DNA from: Hyphomicrobiales bacterium
Lineage (GTDB): Bacteria; Pseudomonadota; Alphaproteobacteria; Rhizobiales; Xanthobacteraceae
NCBI GenBank assembly: GCA_003133345.1
Contig: PKXB01000223.1
Location: 14,844-29,941, forward strand
DNA: 15,098 nucleotides
Direction: 5' to 3'
The position numbers and the translations under genes are program-made. Position 1 is the stretch's first letter. Each line of letters begins with the position of its first letter. This document shows, one piece after another, positions 1 through 8,038 of this stretch. Under the pieces are notes generated by a model that made no database searches, was not told the origin of the DNA, and saw only the letters and a list, made by a program, of their open reading frames with translations.

Positions 1-2828
1 TCGGCCTTGTAGTTGCCGGTGAGCGCGTACATCACGATGTTGACGCCGGCGCGGAAGGCGAATTCGCGCTGGCGCGGCTCGCCCGGCACCAGCGGCAGCA
101 TGGGCTGGCCGTCCGGGCGTATGGCCCAGGCGCCGGCCAGATCGTTCGAGGTGATCAAGATCGAGGAGACGCCATCGCCGGCGCGCGCCGGGCGGTTGGT
201 CTCTTCCTCGGTTTCCGCCGGCAGTGCCTCGACCCAAAGCTGGCCGGTGGTGAAGCGGCCGGGGAAGTCGCGCAGCAGGAAGAAGGTTTTGGTGAGCACG
301 TGATCGCGCGATACCGGCTCCAACTCGGGGATGTCGAGCGAGGACAGGATCGAGCGCAGCGTCACCATGCCGGGCCCCTGCATCTCGCCGCCGGGGCCGG
401 GCGGCGCGTCGACCGCGTCGCGGGTGTCGAACAGAACGGTGCCGCCGCGCTTCATATAGGTGTCGATGCGATCAAGCGCGGTCTGCGAGGGCTTTGGCGC
501 GCTCGCCGACACCGGCCAATAGATCAGCGGGAAGAAGGCGAGCTCGTCACGCGTCGGGTCGAGCCCGATCGGCTCGCCGGCCTCCAACGCGGTGCGTTGC
601 GCCAGAAATAGCGTGAGGCCCTGCAGGCCTGCTTTGCTTACTGCGTCGACGTCGGCATCGCCGGTGATGATGTAAGCGAGATGCGTTTGACTTGCCGCCT
701 TCATGGCGAAGTCTTGCTGCTGCGAGGATAACGGCGGTGCTGGCTGTTGAGAGGACTGCGCCTGCGCCGGATGGGGCATGGTCAACGCGCTCAGCAGGCA
801 CGCCGCCAGCAGCGTTGTCGCCACACGGCGGCGCGGCAGCATGCCTGCGAGTATGCCGGAGAGCACAATCACCACCAGCGCATCGAGCATCAGCAGCACC
901 AGCGCGGCGAGGAAGATCGGCCCGCGCAGGTCGAGCGGCTCGCCGTGGCGATAGACGTCGAGGCGGGCGTTGAGGCCTGAGAAATCGAGTGGCGCCAGCC
1001 GATCGCTGGGTGCAAGCGTATTGACTGCGACTAGGCCTTCCGGCGGCCCGTAAAAGCCGGGCGGATGATCGGCATTGGCGCGGGCGCTGAAATTGGCGGG
1101 GATCGGGCGGGCGGTTGGCGGCGGCGATGAGAAGGCGCCGAAGCCGTCGAGCACGCGGGTCGGCGGCACAGCTTGGTTGGCGCGGCCGCTGGCGGTGCCG
1201 GCCTCGCCGGCATTTTCGGCGTCGGCGGTCGCGGTCGAAGCCGCCAGCGCGACGATGCGCCGGAGCATATCGACGAAGGTGCCCGATAGCGGCAGGTCCG
1301 ACCAGCGGGTGTCGGCGGTGACATGGAACAGCACCAGCAGCCCCTTGCCGTAACGTTGGGCGGTGACCAGCGGCGTGCCGTCGGCGAGCGTTGCCCAGGT
1401 GCGGTCGGTGAGCAGCGAATCGGGCTCGGCCAGAACTTGGCGGCTGACGGTGACATCGTTCGGCACCGGCATGCCGGCGAACGGGCCTTCGCGCGCGAAA
1501 GCGGCGAGTTGTTGCGGCTTTTCCCAGCTCAGGCTGCCGCCCAGGACGCGGCCGCCGCGGCGCAGCTTCACCGGCACCAGGTCGTCGTCGGTGGCGCCGG
1601 CGAGGTGCGGACCGGCAAAGCGCACCAGCACACCGCCATTGTCGATCCATTTGTTGAGCTGCTCGCGCGCCTCAGTGACATTGCCGACATCGGCGAGGAT
1701 CAGCATCGGCAGATGCTGATCGAGGAAGCGCTTCACCGCTTCGGCCGGCGCCACGCCCTCGGCGAGGCGGATATCGGCGAACGGATTGAGCGCGCGCGCC
1801 AGGTAATAGCTGGCGCCGATCAGCGGCTGCGAGCGGTCGGCGGCCGAACCGGACACGACGCCGACGGTGCGCCGGCGCCATCGCTTGTCGAGCAGTTGCA
1901 CGGCGCCCGCCGAGCGCTCTGCGGCGATCTCCAGCCGCGCCACGTCGTTGCGGATTTCGACCGGCAGATCGATCACCGCCTCGGCTTCCTGCGCGTCGGA
2001 TCGAAACGCGAACGGCGCCTCGCCGAGCGGCAAACCTTTAAGATCGATGGCATTCACAAAGCCGGTGTCGGTGCTGCCGGTCTGCGCGCGCAGCACTTTC
2101 ACCGTCAGCGCGCCAGCCGCGTTGTCGGCGGCAGCGAGCGCATGCGGGACGGGAAGACCGCCCGCGACCACGGTGAGCGGATGGCCGCCGACGATGTGCT
2201 TCAAGCCCGCGATGAATTCGCCGCCCTTGCCGAGATCGACGCCGTCGGAGAGCCAGACGATCTCGACGTCCGGTGCGGTTGCGAGGAAGCGCTCGATCAA
2301 GGGCAGCGCCTCGGTGCGCTCGACGGTATAGGGCTTCGGCTTGAGCTGTTTGATCTGCACGCGGGCGGCGCCGGCGACCTGCAGGGAAACATCGCGCGCG
2401 ATTTCCGACAGCGGCAGCACGGCGACGCCGCGGTTGTCGGTCTCGGCCCGCGCCATCAGCTCGTCGGCGGTGCGCAGGCGGGCGTCCCAGGAGGCCGCCG
2501 CGCCCCAGCCGTCATCGAGCATGACCAGCAGCGGTGCCCCTCTGCTCGACGTGGCGAGCGGCGGGTTCCACAACGGCCCTGCTGCAGCGATGATGACCAG
2601 CGCGGCAAGCGTCAGCCGCAGCAGGACAAGCCACCACGGCGTGCGCGCCGGGGTTTCCTCCTTGGGCGCGATCTCGAACAGCAGCCGGGCAGGCGGGAAG
2701 TTGATGCGGCGCGGGCGCGGCGGCACCAGCCGCAACAGCCACCACAGGACCGGCAGGCCGATCAGGCCGAGCAGCACCAGCGGCTGTGCGAAGCCGAGCG
2801 GCAAAGAACCGAACAAGGAGCCGATCAC
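1..2828 (-). CDS. DUF4159 domain membrane protein with BatA-type N-terminus (C-terminus cut by window edge)
   Basis: Seen: an open frame from a GTG at 2828 to the window edge (942 codons). The GTG overlaps the TGA of the DUF58 gene by 4 bp, which fixes the start by translational coupling. Two membrane segments lie near residues 17-35 and 66-84, separated by a Pro/Arg-rich link containing VPPRPRRINFPPARLL, the signature of the aerotolerance-regulator N-terminal (BatA) domain. A large, probably periplasmic von Willebrand-like region follows. A second membrane pair sits at about residues 633-676, then a DUF4159 domain from about 715 to the end, including DELAFFPLIYWP. Known: such proteins are usually about 930-950 aa, so only a few residues are missing. 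They are encoded after moxR and DUF58 genes in alphaproteobacteria. Inferred: an inner-membrane component working with the MoxR ATPase in envelope maintenance or stress tolerance. No substrate is known. Confidence 0.9.
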   Translation of the reverse strand, partial: MIGSLFGSLPLGFAQPLVLLGLIGLPVLWWLLRLVPPRPRRINFPPARLLFEIAPKEETPARTPWWLVLLRLTLAALVIIAAAGPLWNPPLATSSRGAPLLVMLDDGWGAAASWDARLRTADELMARAETDNRGVAVLPLSEIARDVSLQVAGAARVQIKQLKPKPYTVERTEALPLIERFLATAPDVEIVWLSDGVDLGKGGEFIAGLKHIVGGHPLTVVAGGLPVPHALAAADNAAGALTVKVLRAQTGSTDTGFVNAIDLKGLPLGEAPFAFRSDAQEAEAVIDLPVEIRNDVARLEIAAERSAGAVQLLDKRWRRRTVGVVSGSAADRSQPLIGASYYLARALNPFADIRLAEGVAPAEAVKRFLDQHLPMLILADVGNVTEAREQLNKWIDNGGVLVRFAGPHLAGATDDDLVPVKLRRGGRVLGGSLSWEKPQQLAAFAREGPFAGMPVPNDVTVSRQVLAEPDSLLTDRTWATLADGTPLVTAQRYGKGLLVLFHVTADTRWSDLPLSGTFVDMLRRIVALAASTATADAENAGEAGTASGRANQAVPPTRVLDGFGAFSSPPPTARPIPANFSARANADHPPGFYGPPEGLVAVNTLAPSDRLAPLDFSGLNARLDVYRHGEPLDLRGPIFLAALVLLMLDALVVIVLSGILAGMLPRRRVATTLLAACLLSALTMPHPAQAQSSQQPAPPLSSQQQDFAMKAASQTHLAYIITGDADVDAVSKAGLQGLTLFLAQRTALEAGEPIGLDPTRDELAFFPLIYWPVSASAPKPSQTALDRIDTYMKRGGTVLFDTRDAVDAPPGPGGEMQGPGMVTLRSILSSLDIPELEPVSRDHVLTKTFFLLRDFPGRFTTGQLWVEALPAETEEETNRPARAGDGVSSILITSNDLAGAWAIRPDGQPMLPLVPGEPRQREFAFRAGVNIVMYALTGNYKA

Positions 2829-3778
2829 GCCACTCTCCCGGGCTGCGCCGGCGTGTAGCGGCTGCTCACGGATGTCGTCTGCATATGAGTGCCCATGCGC
2901 GAATGCAGCACGAGCAGCAATTCGCTCGCCGGCCGGTCGGTGCGGTGGATGGCGAAGCTCCAGCCCAGCCGGTCGGTTTCGGCACGAATTTGCCCGCGGT
3001 GGCGCGCCACCAGGCCCTGATAGTCATTGCGCCAGGTCTCGGCGCGGCCGGCGGTGACGCTGCCGGCGCCTTCCGGCTCGATGAATTCGACGCGGCCCGA
3101 ATAGGGGAAGCTTTCCTCGGCCGGGTCGACGATCTGCACCACATGGCCATGCGCGCCGGTGGCGGAAAGCTGGGCGATAGTCTGCTGCACCTCGCCGATC
3201 GGGCTCCACAGGTCGGACAGCAGCACGATCTCGGCGAGCGGCGAGGGCGCGAACGACATTGGCAGGCTGGCGCGTTCCAGAGGATCGTGCAGGATCGCCT
3301 GCGCCATTTTATCGATCACGTTGCGGCTCGCCGTCGGACGCAACAGGCCGGGAATGCCGACCCGCTCGCCGCCCTGCACCAGCACCTCGGCCAAGGCGAA
3401 GGCCACCACCAGCGCGCGCTCGAGCTTGCTGTCGGTGACCAGCGCGGAGGCAAAGGCCATCGACGGCGAACGGTCGGGCCAGATCCAGACCGTGTGCGAG
3501 GCTTCCCATTCGCGCTCGCGCACATAGAGATGATCGTCGCGCGCCGAGCGCCGCCAGTCGACATTGGACGCCGGCTCGCCCGACATGAAGCGGCGGTATT
3601 GCCAGAAATTTTCGCCCGGTCCGGCGCGGCGGCGGCCATGCAAGCCGTGAATGACGGTGGCGGCGACCCGGCGCGCTTCGAGAATGAGCCGCGGCATGGC
3701 GTCGGCGAGCATGCGGCCGCTGCCGGTGGCCTGCCGTACTGCGCTCGCCTCGATATCGCTGAGCCTCGGCTCGGGCAT
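2825..3778 (-). CDS. DUF58 domain-containing protein (317 aa)
   Basis: Middle gene of the moxR-DUF58-DUF4159 operon. It begins 6 bp after the moxR stop and ends in a 4-bp overlap with the GTG of the next gene. Seen: the DUF58 core GRRRAGPGENFWQYRRF (residues 48-64), then VDWRRSARDDHLYVRE (73-88). These are the conserved Arg/Trp-rich strands of the family. Residues D102, S104 and S106 of PDRSPSM keep the DxSxS metal-site pattern of von Willebrand A domains. There is no membrane segment, so the protein is probably cytosolic or peripheral. Known: DUF58 proteins are partners of MoxR AAA ATPases in gene clusters of the Bat/aerotolerance type. Inferred: it links the ATPase to the membrane-bound DUF4159 protein. 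The ATG at 3778 gives a normal family length. Family assignment is confident; the biochemical role is unknown. Confidence 0.93.
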   Translation of the reverse strand: MPEPRLSDIEASAVRQATGSGRMLADAMPRLILEARRVAATVIHGLHGRRRAGPGENFWQYRRFMSGEPASNVDWRRSARDDHLYVREREWEASHTVWIWPDRSPSMAFASALVTDSKLERALVVAFALAEVLVQGGERVGIPGLLRPTASRNVIDKMAQAILHDPLERASLPMSFAPSPLAEIVLLSDLWSPIGEVQQTIAQLSATGAHGHVVQIVDPAEESFPYSGRVEFIEPEGAGSVTAGRAETWRNDYQGLVARHRGQIRAETDRLGWSFAIHRTDRPASELLLVLHSRMGTHMQTTSVSSRYTPAQPGRVA

Positions 3779-3784
3779 CTGAGA

Positions 3785-4795
3785 TTATCCGATGCGCGCT
3801 TTCAGCCGCCCAATCACGTTCGGAATGGTTTCGCCTTCCGCGCGCGCGGCGAAGGTGAGCGCCATGCGGTGCTTGAGCACGGGCTCGGCCAGTTCAAGCA
3901 CGTCATCCACCGATGGTGCGAAGCGGCCTTCGAGCAGCGCACGAGCGCGCACCGCCAGCATTAGCGCTTGGCTGGCGCGCGGGCCGGGGCCCCAGGAGAT
4001 CAGCTTGCCGATGTCGCCGGCCTCGGGGCCGGGGCGCGCCGAGCGCACCAGCGCCAGGATCGCTTCGACCACGGATTCGCCGACCGGCAGCCGGCGCACC
4101 AGCCGCTGCGCGGCGATCAGATCGTCGGCGGTCATCGCCGCCTTGGCGCGCGTTTCATCCGCGCCGGTGGTGTCGAACAAGATTTTGCGCTCGGCTTCCA
4201 GGTCCGGATAATCGACGTCCACTTCCATCAGGAAGCGGTCGAGCTGCGCCTCAGGTAGCGGATAGGTGCCTTCCTGCTCGAGCGGGTTTTGCGTCGCCAG
4301 CACATGGAACGGCTTGGGCAGATCGTGGCGCGCGCCGGCGACCGTGACGTGCTGTTCCTGCATCGCCTGTAGAAGAGCAGATTGCGTGCGCGGAGAGGCA
4401 CGGTTGATCTCGTCGGCCATCAGCAATTGTGCGAACACCGGGCCGGCGATGAAGCGGAAGCTGCGCTTGCCGCCGGGGGTTTCTTCCAAAACCTCGGTGC
4501 CGAGGATGTCGGACGGCATCAGGTCGGGCGTGAATTGCACGCGCTTGGCGTCGAGCCCGAGCGCGATGCCCATGGTCTCCACCAGCTTGGTCTTGGCGAG
4601 GCCGGGCACGCCGACCAGCAACGCATGGCCGCCGGACAGCACGGTCACCAGCGCGCGCTCGACCACGATGTCCTGGCCGAAGATCACCGAGCTGATGGCG
4701 GCTTTCGCGGCGCGCACATGGGCGGCGGTGGATTCCGCCGCGCGCACGATCATATCTTCCAGTTTTTCAAGGCTTTCGCCGCTTGCCGACGCCAT
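3785..4795 (-). CDS. MoxR family AAA+ ATPase (336 aa)
   Basis: First gene of the minus-strand operon. Seen: Walker A GVPGLAKT (residues 62-69), Walker B LLMADE (124-129) followed by INRASPRTQSALLQAMQE, sensor-1 Asn in TQNPLEQEGTYPLPEAQLDR (N170 onward), and a C-terminal lid domain. The start ATG at 4795 is preceded by an AAAGGAA purine tract about 8 bases upstream. Known: MoxR ATPases act as chaperone-like remodelling motors and are usually encoded beside DUF58/VWA proteins, as here. Inferred: ATP hydrolysis activates or assembles the DUF58-DUF4159 partners at the inner membrane. The length is typical and all catalytic motifs look intact. It is transcribed divergently from the DUF1285 gene across a 198-bp spacer. 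Confidence 0.95.
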   Translation of the reverse strand: MASASGESLEKLEDMIVRAAESTAAHVRAAKAAISSVIFGQDIVVERALVTVLSGGHALLVGVPGLAKTKLVETMGIALGLDAKRVQFTPDLMPSDILGTEVLEETPGGKRSFRFIAGPVFAQLLMADEINRASPRTQSALLQAMQEQHVTVAGARHDLPKPFHVLATQNPLEQEGTYPLPEAQLDRFLMEVDVDYPDLEAERKILFDTTGADETRAKAAMTADDLIAAQRLVRRLPVGESVVEAILALVRSARPGPEAGDIGKLISWGPGPRASQALMLAVRARALLEGRFAPSVDDVLELAEPVLKHRMALTFAARAEGETIPNVIGRLKARIG

Positions 4796-4993
4796 GATTT
4801 CGGTTCCTTTCGTCGCTCGCCTTTAGACAAGTTGGGAGCTATGCAACAAACGCACCAGAGACGAATTTTGTGCGCCAATTAAAGCGAATCTGCCGCATTC
4901 TACGGGCAAGCTTACGCTATCTTCTGCCGCCTGAATGGTTGAGTCACAAAGTTGCGAACAGGCCAGAGGCGGCCTGAATAACGTAGGGAAACA
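4796..4993. promoter_or_regulatory. Divergent intergenic region between moxR and the DUF1285 gene
   Basis: This 198-bp spacer must hold start signals for both operons. For moxR, a weak sigma-70-like pair is readable on the minus strand: TTGTTG (4849-4844), a 16-bp spacer, then TCTAAA (4827-4822). For the DUF1285 gene no convincing -35/-10 pair was found. A small inverted repeat, CAGGCC/GGCCTG with a 6-base loop, lies at 4959-4976 just upstream of the DUF1285 ribosome site. It could act on the leader RNA or be chance. The promoter calls are guesses by eye. Confidence 0.3.
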
Positions 4994-5596
4994 ATGGCGA
5001 AGGCAGGGCAAGGCGCAGGGATTGGCGGGCTGGAGGGCATCGCGGCGGCGGTAACCGGCGAAAAACGCAAAGGTCCGCCCCCGGTGGAGCGCTGGAATCC
5101 GCCGTTTTGCGGCGATATCGACATGCGGATCGCCGCCGACGGGACCTGGTTCTATCAGAAGACCCCGATCGGAAGGCCGGCTTTGGTCAAGCTTTTCGCG
5201 TCGATTCTCAAACGCGAGGGCGACAAATACTTCCTGGTCACTCCTGTGGAGAAGGTCGGTTTAATCGTCGAAGAAGTGCCGTTCCTCGGCGTCGAGCTTA
5301 AGGTCGAGCACGATGCTCGCGGGCAAGTTCTCAATTTTAGAACAAATGTCGACGACTGGGTCGCGGCCGGTCCGGGTCATGCGCTGCGCTTCGAGCAGCA
5401 AGCCGCGAACGGCGGCCTCAAGCCCTATCTGCATGTCCGCCGCGAGCTGTGGGCCAAGGTGACGCGCGCGCTGTTCTACGACCTGGTCGAGCTCGGCGAG
5501 GAGCGCGTGGTTGACGGCAAGCCGATGTTCGGCGTCGTCTCGGGCGGTGAATTTTTCGCGATGGCCGAGGCCAGCACGGTGCGGGAGTTTGCCTAG
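4994..5596 (+). CDS. DUF1285 domain-containing protein (200 aa)
   Basis: Seen: a 200-aa soluble protein with no signal peptide. After a low-complexity N-terminus come ERWNPPFCGDIDMRIAADG (about residues 32-50) and TWFYQKTPIGRPALVKLF (51-68). The two GD-rich blocks and the YFLVTPVEK strand are typical of DUF1285 (PF06938). The ATG at 4994 has AGGGA 5-6 bases upstream. Known: DUF1285 proteins are small conserved alpha- and gamma-proteobacterial proteins of unknown biochemical function, and in rhizobia the gene commonly sits beside moxR and a CoA pyrophosphatase gene, as here. The last base of its TAG stop is also the first base of a 49-bp palindromic repeat. Family call is firm; function unknown. 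Confidence 0.92.
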   Translation: MAKAGQGAGIGGLEGIAAAVTGEKRKGPPPVERWNPPFCGDIDMRIAADGTWFYQKTPIGRPALVKLFASILKREGDKYFLVTPVEKVGLIVEEVPFLGVELKVEHDARGQVLNFRTNVDDWVAAGPGHALRFEQQAANGGLKPYLHVRRELWAKVTRALFYDLVELGEERVVDGKPMFGVVSGGEFFAMAEASTVREFA

Positions 5597-5644
5597 CGCA
5601 TGATCCCGAAAAGTGGGAACCGGTTTTCGGATAAGATCATGCGC
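5596..5644 (+). repeat. 49-bp palindromic repeat, copy 1
   Basis: Imperfect palindrome: outer arms GCGCATGATC and GATCATGCGC (10 bp), inner arms CCGAAAA/TTTTCGG (7 bp), a 4-base bulge on one side and an 11-base loop. It is identical over all 49 bases to the reverse complement of 9747-9795, and identity runs 3 bases further (AAA). It starts on the last base of the DUF1285 stop codon. Dispersed REP-type repeats of this kind are common in rhizobial genomes. In RNA it would fold into a stable hairpin, so it may act as a transcript 3'-end or stabilising element. Confidence 0.9.
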
Positions 5645-5682
5645 AAAGAAAAATGTTAGGAGCGCACTTTGTTTCAATCTGA

Positions 5683-6357
5683 ATGGATCAGGCTCTAATG
5701 CACGGCGCGGGGGCGACGCAAGCCATGACGGCGGATGAGTTTTTCGCGCGCGCCCGCACGCGGCTGACCCTCGACGTGCCGCCGGGCATCGCCGATCCCA
5801 ATATCACGCCAGCGCACGGCGACCATGTCGCCGATCCGGTTATGGAGAAAATCGCCGCGGTGCGTCCGATCCGCCCGGCGGCGGTGCTGGTGCCGGTGGT
5901 GGATCATCCCGAGCCGACCGTGTTGCTCACCCAGCGCGCCCAGCATCTGCCCGATCATGCCGGACAGGTGTCGTTTCCGGGCGGCAAAATCGACCAGAGC
6001 GACGCCAGCCCGCTCGCTTCAGCGTTGCGCGAAGCCGACGAGGAAATCGGCCTCGACCGGCAATTCGTCGAGCCGCTCGGCTATCTCGATCTGTACATGA
6101 CCACGCTCGGCTACCGCATCGTGCCGGTAGTCGCGCGGGTCAAGCCCGGGTTCACGCTCACGCTCAACACCAGCGAGGTGGACGCCAGTTTCGAGGTGCC
6201 GCTCGCCTTTCTCATGGATCAGGATAACGTGCAGCGCCACGCGCGTGGCTGGCAGGGCATGACCCGGCATTATTATGCGATCACCTTCGGCGAGCGCTAC
6301 ATTTGGGGCGTGACCGCTGGTATCCTGCGCAATCTGCACGAACGGATTTATCGATGA
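5683..6357 (+). CDS. CoA pyrophosphatase, Nudix family (224 aa)
   Basis: Seen: the CoA-hydrolase signature LLTQRAQHLPDHAGQVSFPG (residues 81-100) followed directly by a Nudix box, GGKID (100-104) to READEEIGL (116-124). The catalytic R116, E117, E120 and E121 are present. Known: this family (NudL/UPF0035 type) hydrolyses CoA and its oxidised forms to 3',5'-ADP and 4'-phosphopantetheine in a Mg/Mn-dependent reaction. The start is uncertain. ATG 5683 has no ribosome site at proper distance (AGGAG at 5658-5662 is about 20 bases off). ATG 5698 and ATG 5725 are in-frame alternatives. The DNA just upstream looks repeat-derived, so the N-terminal 5-14 residues may not be native. It is the first gene of a likely run to the DUF6111-like and CCA-transferase genes. 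Confidence 0.93.
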   Translation: MDQALMHGAGATQAMTADEFFARARTRLTLDVPPGIADPNITPAHGDHVADPVMEKIAAVRPIRPAAVLVPVVDHPEPTVLLTQRAQHLPDHAGQVSFPGGKIDQSDASPLASALREADEEIGLDRQFVEPLGYLDLYMTTLGYRIVPVVARVKPGFTLTLNTSEVDASFEVPLAFLMDQDNVQRHARGWQGMTRHYYAITFGERYIWGVTAGILRNLHERIYR

Positions 6358-6385
6358 GGCGGCACCACGCGACCTGCTCTCTTAA

Positions 6386-6502
6386 TCCCTCCCCTGTAAG
6401 GGGAGGGTGGACGCGAGCGCAGCGAGCGGACGGGTGGGGTTACGTTGATAGCGCCCCCACCCGGTCAGCTCCGTTGACCACCCTCCCCCTTCGGGGGAGG
6501 GA
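6386..6502. repeat. 117-bp composite palindromic intergenic repeat
   Basis: Three hairpins lie side by side: CCCTCCCCT/AGGGGAGGG (6387-6407, 3-base loop), CGGGTGGGG/CCCCACCCG (6431-6463), and CCCTCCCCC/GGGGGAGGG (6481-6501, 3-base loop). The left 25 bases (6386-6410) and right 25 bases (6478-6502) are also inverted repeats of each other with only a few mismatches, so the whole unit can fold as one cruciform. It looks like a non-autonomous MITE/REP-type element. It sits between the Nudix and DUF6111-like genes and ends 12 bases before the latter's ATG. Confidence 0.85.
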
Positions 6503-6514
6503 TGGAGCAAGCCC

Positions 6515-6778
6515 ATGATCCGCCCGGTCTTCACCGAAATCGTCCTGTTCGTGGCGCCGTTCGTGCTCTACGTCGTCTTTCTGTGGGCGACCAAGGCCGG
6601 CGTGATGCATCCGGATTCCTGGCCGATCTCGCGCATCGCCTGGCTCGCCATCGCCGCGCTTGTGCTGGTGGTCGGCAGCTTCATCTATTTCGCGCATTTC
6701 ACCGGCGCGAAGCCGGGCTCGACCTATGTGCCGGCGCACATGGAGAACGGCGTATTCGTGCCGGGGCAGACCAAGTGA
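6515..6778 (+). CDS. DUF6111-like small membrane protein (87 aa)
   Basis: Seen: an 87-aa protein with two hydrophobic segments at about residues 7-27 and 42-64, and a conserved-looking soluble tail, STYVPAHMENGVFVPGQ. The ATG at 6515 follows GGAG (6504-6507) by 7 bases. Its TGA overlaps the GTG of the CCA-transferase gene (GTGA), so the two are translationally coupled. Known: short two-helix proteins with this tail occur directly upstream of cca in rhizobia and are annotated DUF6111, with no known function. Inferred: an inner-membrane protein; the pairing with a tRNA enzyme may only reflect operon history. The DUF number is from memory; the gene itself is well supported by coupling and ribosome site. 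Confidence 0.8.
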   Translation: MIRPVFTEIVLFVAPFVLYVVFLWATKAGVMHPDSWPISRIAWLAIAALVLVVGSFIYFAHFTGAKPGSTYVPAHMENGVFVPGQTK

Positions 6779-8034
6779 CGTCCGGCGCGACCTCGCGCAG
6801 CCTGGCCGGCGCCGCCTGGCTGAGCGCGGGCGCGCTGCCGCGCCTGCTCGGCGTGCTCGACAGCAACGGCGAGGAAGCACGCGTGGTCGGCGGCGCGGTG
6901 CGCAATGCGCTGCTCGGCATTGCGATCCATGAGATCGACGTCGCCACCACGGCGGTGCCGGACGAGGTGGTCAAGCGCGTCACGGCGGCCGGCTTTAAGC
7001 CGGTGCCGACCGGCATCGCGCACGGCACCGTCACCGTCGTCATCGACAAGCATCCGTTCGAGGTGACCACGCTGCGCCAGGACGTGGAGACTTATGGCCG
7101 CCACGCCAAGGTCGCCTTCGGCCGCGACTGGAAAGCCGACGCCGAGCGGCGCGATTTCACCATCAACGCGCTGTCGGCCACGCGCGACGGCGCGGTCTAC
7201 GATTATGTCGGCGGGCTCGACGATTTGGCCGCGCGGCGCGTGCGCTTCATCGGCGATCCGGCAAAGCGCATCGCGGAAGACTATCTGCGCATCCTGCGTT
7301 TCTTCCGCTTCCATGCCGCCTATGGCACCAGCGATCATCCCGACGCCGAAGGCATCGCGGCCTGCATCGCCGGCCGCGAGGGCCTTGGTCAATTGTCGCG
7401 CGAACGCCTGCGCATGGAGCTGATGAAGCTCGTGGTCGGAACCCACGCGGTGCCGACGCTGATCTCCATGACCGACGCCGGGCTGACGCTGCGGGTGCTC
7501 GGCGGCATCAGTTGCCTCGGCTCGTTCGAGAACATGGCCAAAGCCGAAGCGGCGATCGGCGCGCCGCCCGATCCGGTGCGTCGGCTCGGCGCGCTCGGCG
7601 TCGCGGTCGCCGAGGACGCCGAGCGGCTGTGGCAGAAGCTGCGGCTGACCAACAACGAGCACGAGCGGCTGGCCTCAATGGCCGAGGGCTGGCGGCGGAT
7701 CTCGCCGGTCTTCGGTGAGCCGGCGGCGCGCGCGCTGCTCTACCGGCTCAAGGGCGAACGCTACACCGACCGTGTGCTGCTGGCCTGGGCGCGTTCGCAA
7801 GGCTCCGCCAGCGATACCGATTGGCATGCGCTGGCGACTTTGCCGCAGCACTGGAGCGCGCCGGCGTTTCCATTGAAGGCGGCGGACTTCATCAAGCGCG
7901 GCGTCGAGAAGGGCCAAGCGCTCGGCGCGGCGCTGGCCGCCGCGGAAGCGGCTTGGATCGCGGCGGGGTTTCCAAGCGATACTGCCGCGATCGACAGAAT
8001 TGCAAATGATGCGATCCAATGGCAACGAGCGTGA
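6775..8034 (+). CDS. cca: CCA tRNA nucleotidyltransferase (419 aa)
   Basis: Adds or repairs the 3'-CCA end of tRNAs using CTP and ATP; class II polymerase-beta-type nucleotidyltransferase, cytosolic. Seen: VVGGAVRN near residue 38, then HEIDVATTAVP with the metal-binding carboxylates, RRDFTINALS (template-like motif), DPAKRIAEDYLRILRFFRFH, and a helical C-terminal half. The GTG at 6775 is chosen because it overlaps the preceding TGA by 4 bp and starts just before the conserved domain. A longer upstream extension in this frame would overlap the whole DUF6111-like gene. Odd: the first carboxylate of the DxD pair is Glu (EID), whereas most family members have Asp. The role in vivo may be CCA addition or poly(A) addition, which share this fold, but the length and alphaproteobacterial context favour CCA transferase. 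Confidence 0.93.
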   Translation: MTSGATSRSLAGAAWLSAGALPRLLGVLDSNGEEARVVGGAVRNALLGIAIHEIDVATTAVPDEVVKRVTAAGFKPVPTGIAHGTVTVVIDKHPFEVTTLRQDVETYGRHAKVAFGRDWKADAERRDFTINALSATRDGAVYDYVGGLDDLAARRVRFIGDPAKRIAEDYLRILRFFRFHAAYGTSDHPDAEGIAACIAGREGLGQLSRERLRMELMKLVVGTHAVPTLISMTDAGLTLRVLGGISCLGSFENMAKAEAAIGAPPDPVRRLGALGVAVAEDAERLWQKLRLTNNEHERLASMAEGWRRISPVFGEPAARALLYRLKGERYTDRVLLAWARSQGSASDTDWHALATLPQHWSAPAFPLKAADFIKRGVEKGQALGAALAAAEAAWIAAGFPSDTAAIDRIANDAIQWQRA

Positions 8035-8038
8035 CGGC

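Noticed and set aside
1323..2858. Long plus-strand open frame (511 codons) opposite the DUF4159 gene
   Set aside because: Arg/Ala/His-rich translation with no family features, lying antisense to a clearly recognisable DUF4159 frame; a shadow caused by high GC.
2786..3964. Long plus-strand frame (392 codons) opposite DUF58 and moxR
   Set aside because: Antisense to two well-supported genes and without recognisable motifs; GC-driven shadow frame.
6502..6774. N-terminal extension of the CCA transferase back to 6502
   Set aside because: It would overlap all of the coupled DUF6111-like gene in another frame; the GTG at 6775 overlaps that gene's stop and matches the expected N-terminus.
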